Notes under the pieces: model-generated
Databases searched by the model: none
Seen by the model: the letters and a program-made list of their open reading frames with translations, nothing else
What the model was told of the DNA's origin: nothing
Shown here: positions 47,012 to 55,349 of the stretch, one piece after another
How positions within the stretch are numbered: the stretch's first letter is position 1
How the letters are laid out: each line of letters begins with the position of its first letter
Made by a program: the position numbers and the translations under genes
From: Pseudomonadota bacterium
Lineage (GTDB): Bacteria; Pseudomonadota; Gammaproteobacteria; Acidiferrobacterales; UBA6901
Direction: 5' to 3'
Length of the DNA stretch: 64,000 nucleotides
Assembly (NCBI GenBank): GCA_021819085.1
Contig: JAKASJ010000015.1
Span: 17,623 to 81,622, forward strand

Positions 47012-47326
47012 ATGAAAACCAAGTTCATCAAAGCGGCTTCGGCACGCACCCTCCGGCCCGGAACAATGCAGCGGGTCGATCTGGACGGCAGCAGGATCCT
47101 CATCGCCAATGTCGACGGCAGCTACTACGCGGTGGATGATACCTGTTCGCATGAAGACGCCTCGCTCGCCACCGGATCGCTCAAAGGCGAACTCGTGAAA
47201 TGCCCCTTGCATGGCAGCCGCTTCAATGTGCGTACTGGCGAGGCGATGGAGGAGCCTGCGCAGGAGAACCTGCGCACCTATATAGTCCGTGTGGAGGGTG
47301 ATGACATTCTGGTCGGTCTCGGCTGA
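47012..47326 (+). CDS. Rieske-type [2Fe-2S] ferredoxin
   Basis: A 104-residue soluble Rieske protein. Both cluster-binding boxes are intact: C45-S-H47 and C64-P-L-H67. Length and lack of a signal peptide fit the small ferredoxins that feed Rieske oxygenases or act like NirD-type subunits. No oxygenase gene is adjacent, so the partner is unknown. A TATAAT box 29 bases upstream suggests its own promoter. Confidence 0.92.
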   Translation: MKTKFIKAASARTLRPGTMQRVDLDGSRILIANVDGSYYAVDDTCSHEDASLATGSLKGELVKCPLHGSRFNVRTGEAMEEPAQENLRTYIVRVEGDDILVGLG

Positions 47327-47385
47327 ACAGCAGCGCCGCCAGCACAAGTCGGTGCCGGCCCTGTATGGCGCTGGCGCCGCGATTG

Positions 47386-47391
47386 TATAAT
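47386..47391 (+). promoter_or_regulatory. -10 box upstream of the TrpD-like gene
   Basis: A perfect TATAAT lies 57 bases before the ATG at 47448. No good -35 element is seen. Confidence 0.4.
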
Positions 47392-47447
47392 CGGACACCC
47401 CGCTAATCGCCACCGCCAGGACCGGGACCACTCCAGGAGTTTTCCTC

Positions 47448-48563
47448 ATGACCAAGTCCGCCAACGCCGTACCTAGCCACGAAACGTCCCTCAGTTCCGT
47501 GATCCAGCGCATCGCCACCGGTCCGGAGCTCAGCAAGGACATTTCGCAGGAAGAGGCACACAGCGCCATGCGCCAGATCCTCGAGAAGCGTGCAGATCCG
47601 GTTCAGGCCGGGGTGTTCCTCATCGCGCTGCGCATGAAGCGCGAGACCGACGAGGAGAACCTGGGCATCCTCGATGCGCTGCGCGAGAAGACCCTGACAG
47701 TCACCGCGGCGGTCGATGAAGTCGTGGACATTGGCGATCCCTACGATGGCTACGCGCGCTCGCTGCCGGCATCGCCCTTTCTGCCAGCGCTCCTTGCCGC
47801 CTGCGGCGTACCTGCGGTCTCGCACGGCGTGGAGAGCATCGGCCCCAAGTACGGTGTGACCCATCATCAGGTTCTGCGTGCTGCCGGCGTCCCGGTGGAT
47901 CTCACACCCGGGCAGGCGGCAGCGCGCGTGGCGGATCCGGCGGTCGGCTGGTCGTATGTGGACCAGAGTGCGTTCTGTCCGTCGTTGCACGATCTCACCG
48001 GCTTGCGCCGGCTTATCGTCAAGCGTCCGGTACTTACGACCATCGAAACGCTTCTCGGACCCATCCGCGGCCGGCGGAGCACGCATCTGATAACCGGCTA
48101 CGTGCACAAACCCTACGCGCGCGTCTATGCCATGCTCGCGCGCCATTCCGGCTTCGATACAGCGCTGCTCGTGCGCGGCGTCGAGGGCGGCGTCATCCCG
48201 TCTCTGCGTCAGGCCGGAAAGCTTTATTTCTACCATGACCGCGGCGAAGAGCAGTCCCTGGACCTCGACCCGCTCGCGCTCGGCATCGACCAGGCGCAGC
48301 GCGCCGCGCCTCTGCCGCCCGAGCTCGCCTTGCCGGAAGGTGTCGAGAATGCGCGGCTCGACACCGCCGCCGTAGCCGCGGCTGCGGCGCAGGCCGGTGC
48401 TGCGGCGCTCGGTGGCGCGGCTGGACCGGTGCGCGACAGCCTGATCTATGCGGCGTCGATCTGCCTGTGGCACCTCGGGCGCCACGACTCCCTCGCCGCC
48501 GCCGCACAGCAAGTGCGGCATGTGCTCGACTCGGGCGCGGCACGCGCACGTCTGCAGTCCTGA
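47448..48563 (+). CDS. TrpD/TrpD2-like glycosyltransferase family 3 protein
   Basis: A 371-residue protein with the anthranilate phosphoribosyltransferase fold: the helical N-terminal domain (about 20-90, SQEEAHSAMRQILEKRADPVQAGVFLIALRMKRET) and the alpha/beta domain. The PRPP-binding GTGGD motif of true TrpD is replaced by a divergent sequence (DIGDPYDGY), as in TrpD2/YbiB proteins, which bind nucleic acids rather than catalyse tryptophan synthesis. I therefore do not call it trpD. It lies ten bases before the PiuC-like gene. Confidence 0.75.
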   Translation: MTKSANAVPSHETSLSSVIQRIATGPELSKDISQEEAHSAMRQILEKRADPVQAGVFLIALRMKRETDEENLGILDALREKTLTVTAAVDEVVDIGDPYDGYARSLPASPFLPALLAACGVPAVSHGVESIGPKYGVTHHQVLRAAGVPVDLTPGQAAARVADPAVGWSYVDQSAFCPSLHDLTGLRRLIVKRPVLTTIETLLGPIRGRRSTHLITGYVHKPYARVYAMLARHSGFDTALLVRGVEGGVIPSLRQAGKLYFYHDRGEEQSLDLDPLALGIDQAQRAAPLPPELALPEGVENARLDTAAVAAAAAQAGAAALGGAAGPVRDSLIYAASICLWHLGRHDSLAAAAQQVRHVLDSGAARARLQS

Positions 48564-48573
48564 GGCCACGCCC

Positions 48574-49248
48574 ATGATGCTTCGCATCCCGTCGGTCCTC
48601 GCCCCGGATGAACTCGCTGCCGCCACCCACATCCTCGCCGCGGCGCGCTTCGTCGATGGCCGCCTGTCGGCCGGCTCGGCCGCGCGCCGGGTGAAGAACA
48701 ACGAAGAAGCCGACAGAACCTCGCGCGAACTGACTCAGCTCGACAATCTGGTGATGGGAAAACTCGTACAGCATCCCCTGTACCGCAACGGCGCACTGCC
48801 CCTGAGGGTCGCCGCACCCTTCTATGCTCGCTACCTGCCGGGACGGGCCTACGGCGATCATGTGGACGACCCGGTGATGGGCGCGGACGGAACGCTGTAC
48901 CGTTCGGACATCGCCATCACGATTTTTCTCAATGACCCGGCGCACTACGATGGCGGCGAGCTCGAAATTCGCACACCTTTCGGAAGCAACAGCGTCAAGC
49001 TGCCGGCGGGCGATGCCGTGCTGTACCCCGCGTCCAGCCTGCACCGCGTCGCGCCGGTGACGCGCGGTGAGCGCCTGGTGGCCGTGACCTGGGCGCAAAG
49101 CCTGGTACGCGACCCGGCGCGGCGCGAACTGCTGTATGAGCTCAACCAGGCGCGCGAAGCCCTGCTCGAAAAATCCCCGGATGCACCCGAGACCGCACGC
49201 GTCAATACGGCCTACGTCAACCTGGTGCGCATGTGGAGTGAATTCTGA
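48574..49248 (+). CDS. PiuC/YbiX-type Fe(II)/2-oxoglutarate hydroxylase
   Basis: A 224-residue PKHD-type hydroxylase. Iron ligands H96-x-D98 (YGDHVDDP) and H157 (SSLHRV) and the 2-oxoglutarate Arg167 (TRGERLVA) are all present. PiuC-type genes often go with TonB-dependent siderophore receptors, but none is near here. ATG 48574 (the first of two) has AGG upstream; the longer frame overlapping the previous gene is rejected. Together with the TrpD2-like neighbour it recalls the E. coli ybiX/ybiB region. Confidence 0.9.
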   Translation: MMLRIPSVLAPDELAAATHILAAARFVDGRLSAGSAARRVKNNEEADRTSRELTQLDNLVMGKLVQHPLYRNGALPLRVAAPFYARYLPGRAYGDHVDDPVMGADGTLYRSDIAITIFLNDPAHYDGGELEIRTPFGSNSVKLPAGDAVLYPASSLHRVAPVTRGERLVAVTWAQSLVRDPARRELLYELNQAREALLEKSPDAPETARVNTAYVNLVRMWSEF

Positions 49249-49283
49249 TCGTGCACGACACGGTTCGTGCAAGGGAGGATGCC

Positions 49284-49694
49284 ATGGATACAAAAGTGCT
49301 CAGAAGCGATGCCGAATGGCGGGAGCAGCTCACCCCCGAGCAGTACCGCGTGACCCGCGAAAAAGGCACGGAACGCGCCTTCACCGGGCAGTACCACGCC
49401 TGCAAGGACGACGGCGTTTACCGCTGCGTCTGCTGCGGCGCGGAGTTGTTCGATTCGCAGGCCAAGTTCGACTCCGGCACCGGCTGGCCGAGCTTCTGGC
49501 AGCCGCTCGCCCGGGAAAATGTCGCGACCGAAGAGGACCGGAACCTGTTCATGAAACGCGTCGAGGTCCACTGCAGCCGCTGCCAGGCGCATCTCGGTCA
49601 CCTGTTCGAAGATGGACCTGCACCGACCGGCCTGCGCTACTGCATCAACTCCGCTTCGCTGCGTCTGGACCGCAAACGCCAGCCGCCGGGGTAA
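49284..49694 (+). CDS. msrB: Peptide methionine-R-sulfoxide reductase
   Basis: A 136-residue MsrB that reduces the R-sulfoxide of methionine in oxidised proteins. The zinc site uses C48/C51 and C97/C100; the catalytic cysteine is C120 (RYCINSASL). GTGWPSFW is the substrate-binding loop. It is in the typical single-domain form with no signal peptide. ATG 49284 is preceded by GGAGG at five bases. It lies seven bases before the VOC gene. Confidence 0.95.
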   Translation: MDTKVLRSDAEWREQLTPEQYRVTREKGTERAFTGQYHACKDDGVYRCVCCGAELFDSQAKFDSGTGWPSFWQPLARENVATEEDRNLFMKRVEVHCSRCQAHLGHLFEDGPAPTGLRYCINSASLRLDRKRQPPG

Positions 49695-49701
49695 CGCGAA
49701 C

Positions 49702-50118
49702 ATGCAGAACCCGTTCCATTACGCCTTCCCGGTACACGATCTTGGCGCCGCACGCGCCTTCTATGGGGGCGTGCTCGGATGCCCCGAGGGACGCAGCGAC
49801 CGGACCTGGGTGGACTTCAATCTCTTCGGGCATCAGATCGTTGCCCATCTCGATCCGCGCACCGAGCCGGTGCGGATCCACAATGCCGTCGATGGCGACG
49901 ATGTCCCCGTGCCGCATTTCGGGGTCGTGCTTGCCATGGCCCAGTGGCGGGATCTCGTCGCACGGCTGCGCGCGGCCGACATGAAGTTCATCATCGAGCC
50001 CGGGATCCGTTTCCGCGGTCAGGTCGGCGAGCAGGCTACTGTCTTCCTGCTGGACCCGAGCGGCAATGCCCTGGAGTTCAAGGCGTTCGCCGATCCCGAT
50101 CGTCTGTTCGCGAAGTAG
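49702..50118 (+). CDS. VOC (glyoxalase/bleomycin-resistance) superfamily protein
   Basis: A 138-residue protein with two beta-alpha-beta-beta-beta modules: [23 protein letters not shown] at the start and [16 protein letters not shown] at the end. The metal ligands are probably His6 and Glu near residue 128. It acts as a dioxygenase, lyase or binding protein of unknown substrate. It follows msrB closely and is probably co-transcribed. Confidence 0.85.
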   Translation: MQNPFHYAFPVHDLGAARAFYGGVLGCPEGRSDRTWVDFNLFGHQIVAHLDPRTEPVRIHNAVDGDDVPVPHFGVVLAMAQWRDLVARLRAADMKFIIEPGIRFRGQVGEQATVFLLDPSGNALEFKAFADPDRLFAK

Positions 50119-50169
50119 CGTCTCTCCCTTCCCGGCGGTTGCACTCATCCGCATGTCTGTGTATTTATA

Positions 50170-50184
50170 TATCGCTTTGCGATA
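50170..50184. promoter_or_regulatory. Small dyad in the AT-rich region before the ClC gene
   Basis: TATCGC-TTT-GCGATA is a perfect 6-3-6 inverted repeat within an AT-rich patch (50160-50195), 230 bases before the ClC start. It may be an operator or part of a promoter; no further support. Confidence 0.3.
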
Positions 50185-50413
50185 CTATTTAACGGATGTT
50201 CAGATGCTGCAAGCGGAATTTCCCTGCCGTGACCTCATCCGGGGTACGCCCCGGTCTGCCGCACTGTCCGCGCGGAACCTGGTCCGATGACCATTCCAGC
50301 GCTGCCCGTGCGATCGCGCCACCTGCGCCTGGGACGCAGCCACGGCGGCGGGAAACGATATCCGTACCCGTTCCAGCCGCGGGCTTCCCTCCTGCATACG
50401 GACCGTCCCTGAC

Positions 50414-52201
50414 ATGGCGACGAATGCCGGAAGAATCGCTCTGAAAAAGGACGAACTGTCCGACTTCACCCGCGACGTCCGCGTGCTGCTGCTCGCGGCG
50501 ATGGCAACGTTGATCGGGGCGGCGGGCGCGGGAACCGCCTACGTCCTGGTCAGGCTCATCGGCGTGATCACCAATCTCGCCTTCTACGCGCGCTTTTCGT
50601 CCGCGTTCGTTTCCCCGACCGCAAGCGTCTTCGGCTTCTGGATCGTGCTGGTTCCGGTGGCGGGCGGGCTGATCGTCGGACTCATGGCACGCTACGGCTC
50701 GGAAAAGATTCGCGGACACGGAATCCCCGAGGCACTGGAGGCGATATTGATCGGCGGCAGCCGCATGGAAGCCAGGGTGGCGTTGCTCAAGCCCCTGGCC
50801 TCCGCGATATCCATCGGCACTGGCGGTCCATTCGGCGCAGAGGGACCGATCATCATGACCGGAGGGGCATTCGGTTCGCTGTTCGCGCAGCTGTTCCGGC
50901 TTTCTGCGGCAGAGCGCAAAACCCTCCTCGTCGCCGGCGCCGCCGCCGGCATGGCGGCAATCTTCGCCACGCCCGTCGCCGCCGTGCTCATCGCGGTCGA
51001 ACTGCTGCTGTTCGAGTGGAAGCCGCGCAGCTTCATTCCCGTGGCGATAGCGGCCGCAGTTGCCGCATCCCTGCGCCCCTTCCTGCTGGGCAGCGGCCCC
51101 ATGTTTCCAGTCGCGCCCCATCCGGCTCCCGGACTGCACGGCATGCTGGTCGCTTTCGCCGTCGGCATCGGCGCAGGCCTCGCCTCAAGCCTCCTGACTC
51201 TTCTCGTATACGCAGTGGAAGACCTGTTTGGCCGCATTCCGCTCCACTGGATGTGGTGGCCCGCGATCGGCGGGCTGTTCGTCGGCATCGGTGGCGCATT
51301 CAATCCGCAGATCCTCGGGGTCGGCTACGACACGATTCGCGCGCTGCTCGGCGGAACCCTCGTCGGCCGGGCCCTGCTGGAACTGCTGGTCGGGAAAACC
51401 CTCATCTGGTGCATTGCACTCGGCTCCGGCACGTCCGGAGGCGTCCTGGCGCCCCTGCTCATCATCGGCGGCGCGCTGGGCGCACTTGAGGCGCACTGGA
51501 TCCCGATCGGCGATCCGAGCCTGTGGGCGATGATCAGCATGGCCGCCATCATGGGTGGAACCATGCGTGCCCCCTTCACGGCCATCGTGTTCATCCTGGA
51601 GTTGACCCACGACGTGAACGTCATGCCGGCACTTCTGGTCGGCTGCATTGCATCCCATGCGGTCACCGTGCTGCTCATGCGCCGCTCCATCCTGACCGAG
51701 AAGATCGCGCGGCGCGGTCACCACATAGCACGCGAATACAGCGTCGACGCCCTGGAAAGGCTGCGCGTGCGCGATGTCATGGACCCGGATCCCGCGACCG
51801 TTCCGGCGAGCATGCCGGTAGCCGACCTGGCCAGCAGAATCGCGCGCGGTGACCCGGCGCTCACGCATCATCATGCCCTGCCGATCGTGGATGAAGACGG
51901 GAGCCTGGCGGGCATCATCACACGCAGCGATATCTTGCGCTCTTTGGGCACCACCGAGCGTACGGCGCTGGAAGCCGGAAGCCGTGAACTCATCGTTGCC
52001 TATGCGGACGAGACGCTGGGCAGTGCCACCGCCCGCATGCTGCGGCGCAATGTCGGACGGCTGCCTGTCGTAAACCGCGATGCCCCGCAGGAAATCGTGG
52101 GCTATCTGGGGCGCCCGAACATACTGGCGGCACGGCTGCGGGAACTCGACGAGGAACAGCTGCGGGAGGCGGGCTGGCCTTCCCGTCCGGGCCGGCACTG
52201 A
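50414..52201 (+). CDS. ClC-family chloride channel/antiporter with CBS domains
   Basis: A 595-residue membrane protein. The ClC domain covers about residues 30-430, with the selectivity-filter motifs RGHGIPEAL (GSGIP equivalent), GPFGAEGP (GKEGP equivalent, with the gating Glu) and SGTSGGVLAP. A pair of CBS domains (about 450-590) forms a cytoplasmic nucleotide-sensing module. It exchanges or conducts Cl- and may help acid or osmotic balance. The ATG at 50414 has a modest ribosome binding site; upstream 295 bases hold an AT-rich probable promoter. A GC-rich hairpin (52239-52254) follows the stop, where it converges with sseA. Confidence 0.9.
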   Translation: MATNAGRIALKKDELSDFTRDVRVLLLAAMATLIGAAGAGTAYVLVRLIGVITNLAFYARFSSAFVSPTASVFGFWIVLVPVAGGLIVGLMARYGSEKIRGHGIPEALEAILIGGSRMEARVALLKPLASAISIGTGGPFGAEGPIIMTGGAFGSLFAQLFRLSAAERKTLLVAGAAAGMAAIFATPVAAVLIAVELLLFEWKPRSFIPVAIAAAVAASLRPFLLGSGPMFPVAPHPAPGLHGMLVAFAVGIGAGLASSLLTLLVYAVEDLFGRIPLHWMWWPAIGGLFVGIGGAFNPQILGVGYDTIRALLGGTLVGRALLELLVGKTLIWCIALGSGTSGGVLAPLLIIGGALGALEAHWIPIGDPSLWAMISMAAIMGGTMRAPFTAIVFILELTHDVNVMPALLVGCIASHAVTVLLMRRSILTEKIARRGHHIAREYSVDALERLRVRDVMDPDPATVPASMPVADLASRIARGDPALTHHHALPIVDEDGSLAGIITRSDILRSLGTTERTALEAGSRELIVAYADETLGSATARMLRRNVGRLPVVNRDAPQEIVGYLGRPNILAARLRELDEEQLREAGWPSRPGRH

Positions 52202-52263
52202 CGAAAACCTGCGGCAGAACCGCCCTGCGGGGACCCGGGCCCGGAAAGCCGGGCACGCGCGGC

Positions 52264-53136
52264 CTAGCGGCCGGCGCCGGGCATCCCCTCGTCCCCGTTT
52301 AACGCCACCGGCCGGAGCGGGTCCGTGATCCACTCGCTCCAGGAGCCGGCGTAGAGCCTTGCTCCGTGCAGACCGGCGTGTTCCATGGCAAGCAGGTTAT
52401 GGCAAGCCGTCACGCCCGAGCCACACATCTGAACGACGCGATCGGGTGGCAGATCATTGATGAACGTATGGTACAGCGAACGCAGCGCTTCGGGCGGCAG
52501 GAACTCCCCGCCCAGATCGAGGTTGTCCTCGAACGGCAGGTTCACCGCCCCGGGAACATGGCCGGCGACCGGGTCGAGCGGTTCGACATCCCCGCAGAAC
52601 CGCTCCTCGGAGCGCGCATCCATCAGCAGGCATTCGCGCCGCGCCACGGCACGGCGCACGAACTCGCTGTCGACCCACAGGCTGTCGTCGCGATGCGCTT
52701 CGAACTGCACGGGACGCGGTGCGGGCACGGCTGCGGCAACGGGTCGCCCCTCGCGCCGCCATTTCGCAAAACCGCCGTCGAGCAGCGCCACCGCATCGTG
52801 CCCGAGCCAGCGCAGCAACCACCAGAGACGTGCCGCAATGGCGCCGAAGCTGTCGTCGTAGACCACGACCTGTTTGCCCGCCCCGATGCCCCATTCCCCG
52901 AGCGTCCGCGCCAACACTGCGGAATCCGGCAGCGGGTGGCGGCCCGTCCCCGGTGCAACCGGAGCAGCCAGATCCCGATCGAGGTGTGCATAGCGCGCCC
53001 CCGGAACATGTCCGGCGGCATAGGCCCGACCTCCGGCCTCCGTGTCGGTCAGCGTGAACCGGCAGTCCACGATGACCCACTGCGGGTCATCCAGGAATCC
53101 GGACAGCGTCGCGGTATCGATTAGGGTTTTGAACAT
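52264..53136 (-). CDS. sseA: 3-mercaptopyruvate sulfurtransferase
   Basis: A 290-residue two-domain rhodanese. The C-terminal domain carries the active loop C238-G-S-G-V-T, the mercaptopyruvate-type loop (thiosulfate-type would be CRxGxR). It takes sulfur from 3-mercaptopyruvate to thiol acceptors such as thioredoxin or TusA-like carriers in the cytoplasm. It lies 85 bases downstream of the DsrC-like gene, separated by a strong hairpin, and may be co-transcribed with that set. Confidence 0.93.
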   Translation of the reverse strand: MFKTLIDTATLSGFLDDPQWVIVDCRFTLTDTEAGGRAYAAGHVPGARYAHLDRDLAAPVAPGTGRHPLPDSAVLARTLGEWGIGAGKQVVVYDDSFGAIAARLWWLLRWLGHDAVALLDGGFAKWRREGRPVAAAVPAPRPVQFEAHRDDSLWVDSEFVRRAVARRECLLMDARSEERFCGDVEPLDPVAGHVPGAVNLPFEDNLDLGGEFLPPEALRSLYHTFINDLPPDRVVQMCGSGVTACHNLLAMEHAGLHGARLYAGSWSEWITDPLRPVALNGDEGMPGAGR

Positions 53137-53173
53137 TCCTTCTGGAGCCAGCCCGGGACAGCGAGAGCATAAT

Positions 53174-53200
53174 GCTCCCGACCCGGTCCGGGTCGGGAGC
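53174..53200. terminator. Strong 13-bp inverted repeat between the DsrC-like gene and sseA
   Basis: A perfect 13-bp inverted repeat with a single central base (GCTCCCGACCCGG and its inverse). It would fold to a stem of 11-12 GC-rich pairs on the minus strand after the DsrC-like stop. No T-run follows (ATTATG), so it may be a weak terminator or a 3' stabiliser that sets a higher DsrC-like level than sseA. Confidence 0.5.
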
Positions 53201-53221
53201 GCATGCCGTACCGGATGTCTC

Positions 53222-53563
53222 TCAATATCCGCCCTTTCGCATGCTTTCAGGCAGACCTGCGATCTTGCCGGCCTGTTTGGAGGGATTTCCAGGAAACAGA
53301 TCGAACAACATCTTCGAATCGACCTTGCGATCGGACCACTTCTCCTGCATCCCCTTGACGATGTGGCGATTGTTCGGCAATTCCCCGTTGTGATTGAAGT
53401 ACTGATCGCGCAGATATTCGATCACATCCCAATGGTCCTGGCTCAGCGCCAGCCCTTCGGACTGCGCGATCACTTCGGCCACGCCCTTGTCCCAATCGTC
53501 CTGATTGACAAGATAGCCGGTCGCGGTTGCTTCCAGCGACTTTCCATTTACCTCATAGCTCAT
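53222..53563 (-). CDS. DsrC/TusE-family protein lacking both functional cysteines
   Basis: A 113-residue member of the DsrC family (GYLVNQDDWDKGVAEVIAQSEGLALSQDHWDVIEYLRDQYF). In true DsrC two cysteines near the flexible C-terminal arm carry sulfur for the sulfite reductase. Here the first (KQAC in DsrC) reads KQAG, and the arm ends ESMRKGGY with no Cys; the whole protein has none. It cannot act as a sulfur carrier and resembles the cysteine-less group called RspA (regulatory sulfur-related protein). It may bind DNA or modulate DsrAB. The gene is in the minus-strand set divergent from dsrAB. Confidence 0.88.
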   Translation of the reverse strand: MSYEVNGKSLEATATGYLVNQDDWDKGVAEVIAQSEGLALSQDHWDVIEYLRDQYFNHNGELPNNRHIVKGMQEKWSDRKVDSKMLFDLFPGNPSKQAGKIAGLPESMRKGGY

Positions 53564-53674
53564 AAGGTTTCCCCCTTTATTTTCAGAGTTTCACAGCAAA
53601 ACCAACGGTCAGGATTTCGATCGCCATCGGGCGCTGGCATGGGTACCGAGGCACTTATGCAGCTGATGCCGCGG

Positions 53675-54358
53675 TCAACGCTCGGCTCCTTTCACCTCAT
53701 CGACATCCTTGTGCGGAATGAACAACCCGCACCCGAGCAGACGCGCCGGCCCCAGACCGCACTGCTGAAGCCGCACCGATTCCTCAACCGTCAGGTCGGC
53801 CAGCATCAGGCTGCGCGTGCGCACTCCTCCCTGCGGCGTGGCAATCGTCTTCTCCATGCCGCACAACGCCTTTTTCGGGTGTATGTCCATGTCACCGAGC
53901 CGCTTCACCATCGCGGCCAGAAACGCCTGCTCGTCGGCCTCCGCGCCGATGACGACATGACGTGCGAAGATGGTGGTGATCGGGCTGAGCAGGCGTACCG
54001 TGCTGTCACCGACCGAAAGCCGATGTCCGGCTATCTCGACGACTCTGCCGTTCAGAGCCCCGGCGTCATCAAGGCGATGCCGGGGCAGACGCAGGGTCAG
54101 TTTCGTGCGGCGCGACAGGTACAGCAGGTCATCGGGATTTTCCGGACGCATCCAGCCGTTGCCTGATTCGGCACCATGCACCGGATGGATGCCGGCGCTC
54201 TCTTCGTCCGCGAGCCACGGCAGTGCCTCCTGCAGGGCGTGGCGCAGGGCGTGCGCATGATCTACCGGCAGACAGCGGCAAGAAATCGCGTACGCCACGT
54301 CCACGACGTCGTCGGTAATACGGAAACTCTCGGCCGGATTGTGTTCGCTCCAATACAT
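53675..54358 (-). CDS. Cas6/Cmx6-like RAMP protein without a CRISPR array
   Basis: A 227-residue protein resembling the type I-MYXAN Cas6/Cmx6 family. Matching stretches are the N-terminal YAISCRCLPVDHAHALRHAL, the GIHPVHGAESGNGWMRP segment, YLSRRTKLTLRLPRHR and the C-terminal glycine-rich loop GLGPARLLGCGLFIPHK typical of RAMPs. Cas6 enzymes cut CRISPR precursor RNA, yet there is no repeat array or other cas gene in this window. It lies three bases after the 236-residue gene and 111 before the DsrC-like gene, so it belongs to the dsr-divergent set. It may bind or cut another RNA. The family is named from memory, without a search. Confidence 0.65.
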   Translation of the reverse strand: MYWSEHNPAESFRITDDVVDVAYAISCRCLPVDHAHALRHALQEALPWLADEESAGIHPVHGAESGNGWMRPENPDDLLYLSRRTKLTLRLPRHRLDDAGALNGRVVEIAGHRLSVGDSTVRLLSPITTIFARHVVIGAEADEQAFLAAMVKRLGDMDIHPKKALCGMEKTIATPQGGVRTRSLMLADLTVEESVRLQQCGLGPARLLGCGLFIPHKDVDEVKGAER

Positions 54359-54361
54359 GGT

Positions 54362-55072
54362 TCAGTGAACAGGAAGCTTTTTCTGCAGTTCCTCGCGATC
54401 GATCCACCACTCGTCCTGCACCAGTACATCGACGACATTGCGCATCCGCGGCAGGAACAGGGCCGGATCATTCAGCTCCAGGCGCCGGAACCAGGCATCG
54501 AAGGCCTGCTGGTCGTCGACGTCGCTGTGACGCCGTGCCACGGTAGCGAGCATCTGGTTGGTGTAGAATTCGAGGTCCTCGCGCTGCCGGTCCTGCGCGC
54601 GCATGTCAACCAGATAGCGCGCCACCACGGCCGCCACTGCAGCACCATCGGAATCAGGTGGCGTCTCGTCGATCACATGCTGAAGCATCGCTACCGACAA
54701 CTCCGGATCCATCGGGAAGGTGATGGTCAACCACAGCCCCTGCCCGAGCGCCGCCAGGGATTCCGGCCGGTCGGCCTGGAACATGACATCACAGGCCTGG
54801 ACCGCTCCTTCCCAGGACTCCGCCGATGCGTACAGGTCAAAGGCGGCGCGGCCCCTTTCCCAGGCCTCCTCGCCCCGGCCGAGTTCCACCAGCAGGCGCC
54901 CCGCGTCGAGCAGCAGATCGGCACGGGCGAGCACGTCAACGTCGTTCGCCTTCAGCGTCCGCAATCGTTCAAGGACCTCGCTCAGGCGTTGCTCTACCAG
55001 CAGCATCGAACCCAGCGTGTCTTCGCTGCCGTCGGCGTCCATGACGCCCATTTGATCCTTCAGATATTTCAT
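54362..55072 (-). CDS. Helical protein of unknown family in the dsr-divergent set
   Basis: A 236-residue acidic, almost entirely helical, TPR-like protein (VLARADLLLDAGRLLVELGRGEEAWERGRAAFDLYASAESWEGAVQACDVMFQ). There is no signal peptide or membrane segment. I do not recognise the family. ATG 55072 begins MKYLKDQMG; a GTG six bases upstream has GGAG closer and is possible. The stop is three bases before the Cas6-like start, so the two are surely co-expressed. A scaffold role is only a guess. Confidence 0.8.
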   Translation of the reverse strand: MKYLKDQMGVMDADGSEDTLGSMLLVEQRLSEVLERLRTLKANDVDVLARADLLLDAGRLLVELGRGEEAWERGRAAFDLYASAESWEGAVQACDVMFQADRPESLAALGQGLWLTITFPMDPELSVAMLQHVIDETPPDSDGAAVAAVVARYLVDMRAQDRQREDLEFYTNQMLATVARRHSDVDDQQAFDAWFRRLELNDPALFLPRMRNVVDVLVQDEWWIDREELQKKLPVH

Positions 55073-55139
55073 CCGCACTGATCTCCGCGGGGACAGCAGA
55101 GGATGCCTGTCGATGGATACATTCCGGTCTGCGCGGCGC

Positions 55140-55340
55140 TCAGCGCGTAACGGAGTTGACGCCGACGAACGCCCCCTCCAACCGGTCTTCCCAGTTTGGA
55201 GGGGTATCGGAAAACTGGGGCTTCACGTCGATCCGGAAGAAAATCTCCCCGCCCTGGGCACGCTGAGATACCACCCCCAGCAGTTCCTCAAAGCTGTCTA
55301 TGTCATGGTTCTGGATCAGAATCTCGCTCAGATAAAGCAT
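55140..55340 (-). CDS. Small protein (66 residues) of the dsr-divergent set
   Basis: A 66-residue protein beginning MLYLSEILIQNHDIDSFEELLGVV, probably alpha/beta, with a Trp-containing C-terminal half and no Cys or membrane segment. The family is unknown. The ATG at 55340 is preceded by AAGGCGG. It follows the dioxygenase gene by nine bases and precedes the helical-protein gene by 67 bases. Confidence 0.75.
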   Translation of the reverse strand: MLYLSEILIQNHDIDSFEELLGVVSQRAQGGEIFFRIDVKPQFSDTPPNWEDRLEGAFVGVNSVTR

Positions 55341-55349
55341 GGTGCCGCC

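Noticed and set aside
47448-48563. Anthranilate phosphoribosyltransferase trpD
   Set aside because: The PRPP-binding glycine motif is not conserved and no other trp gene is near; a TrpD2-like protein fits better.
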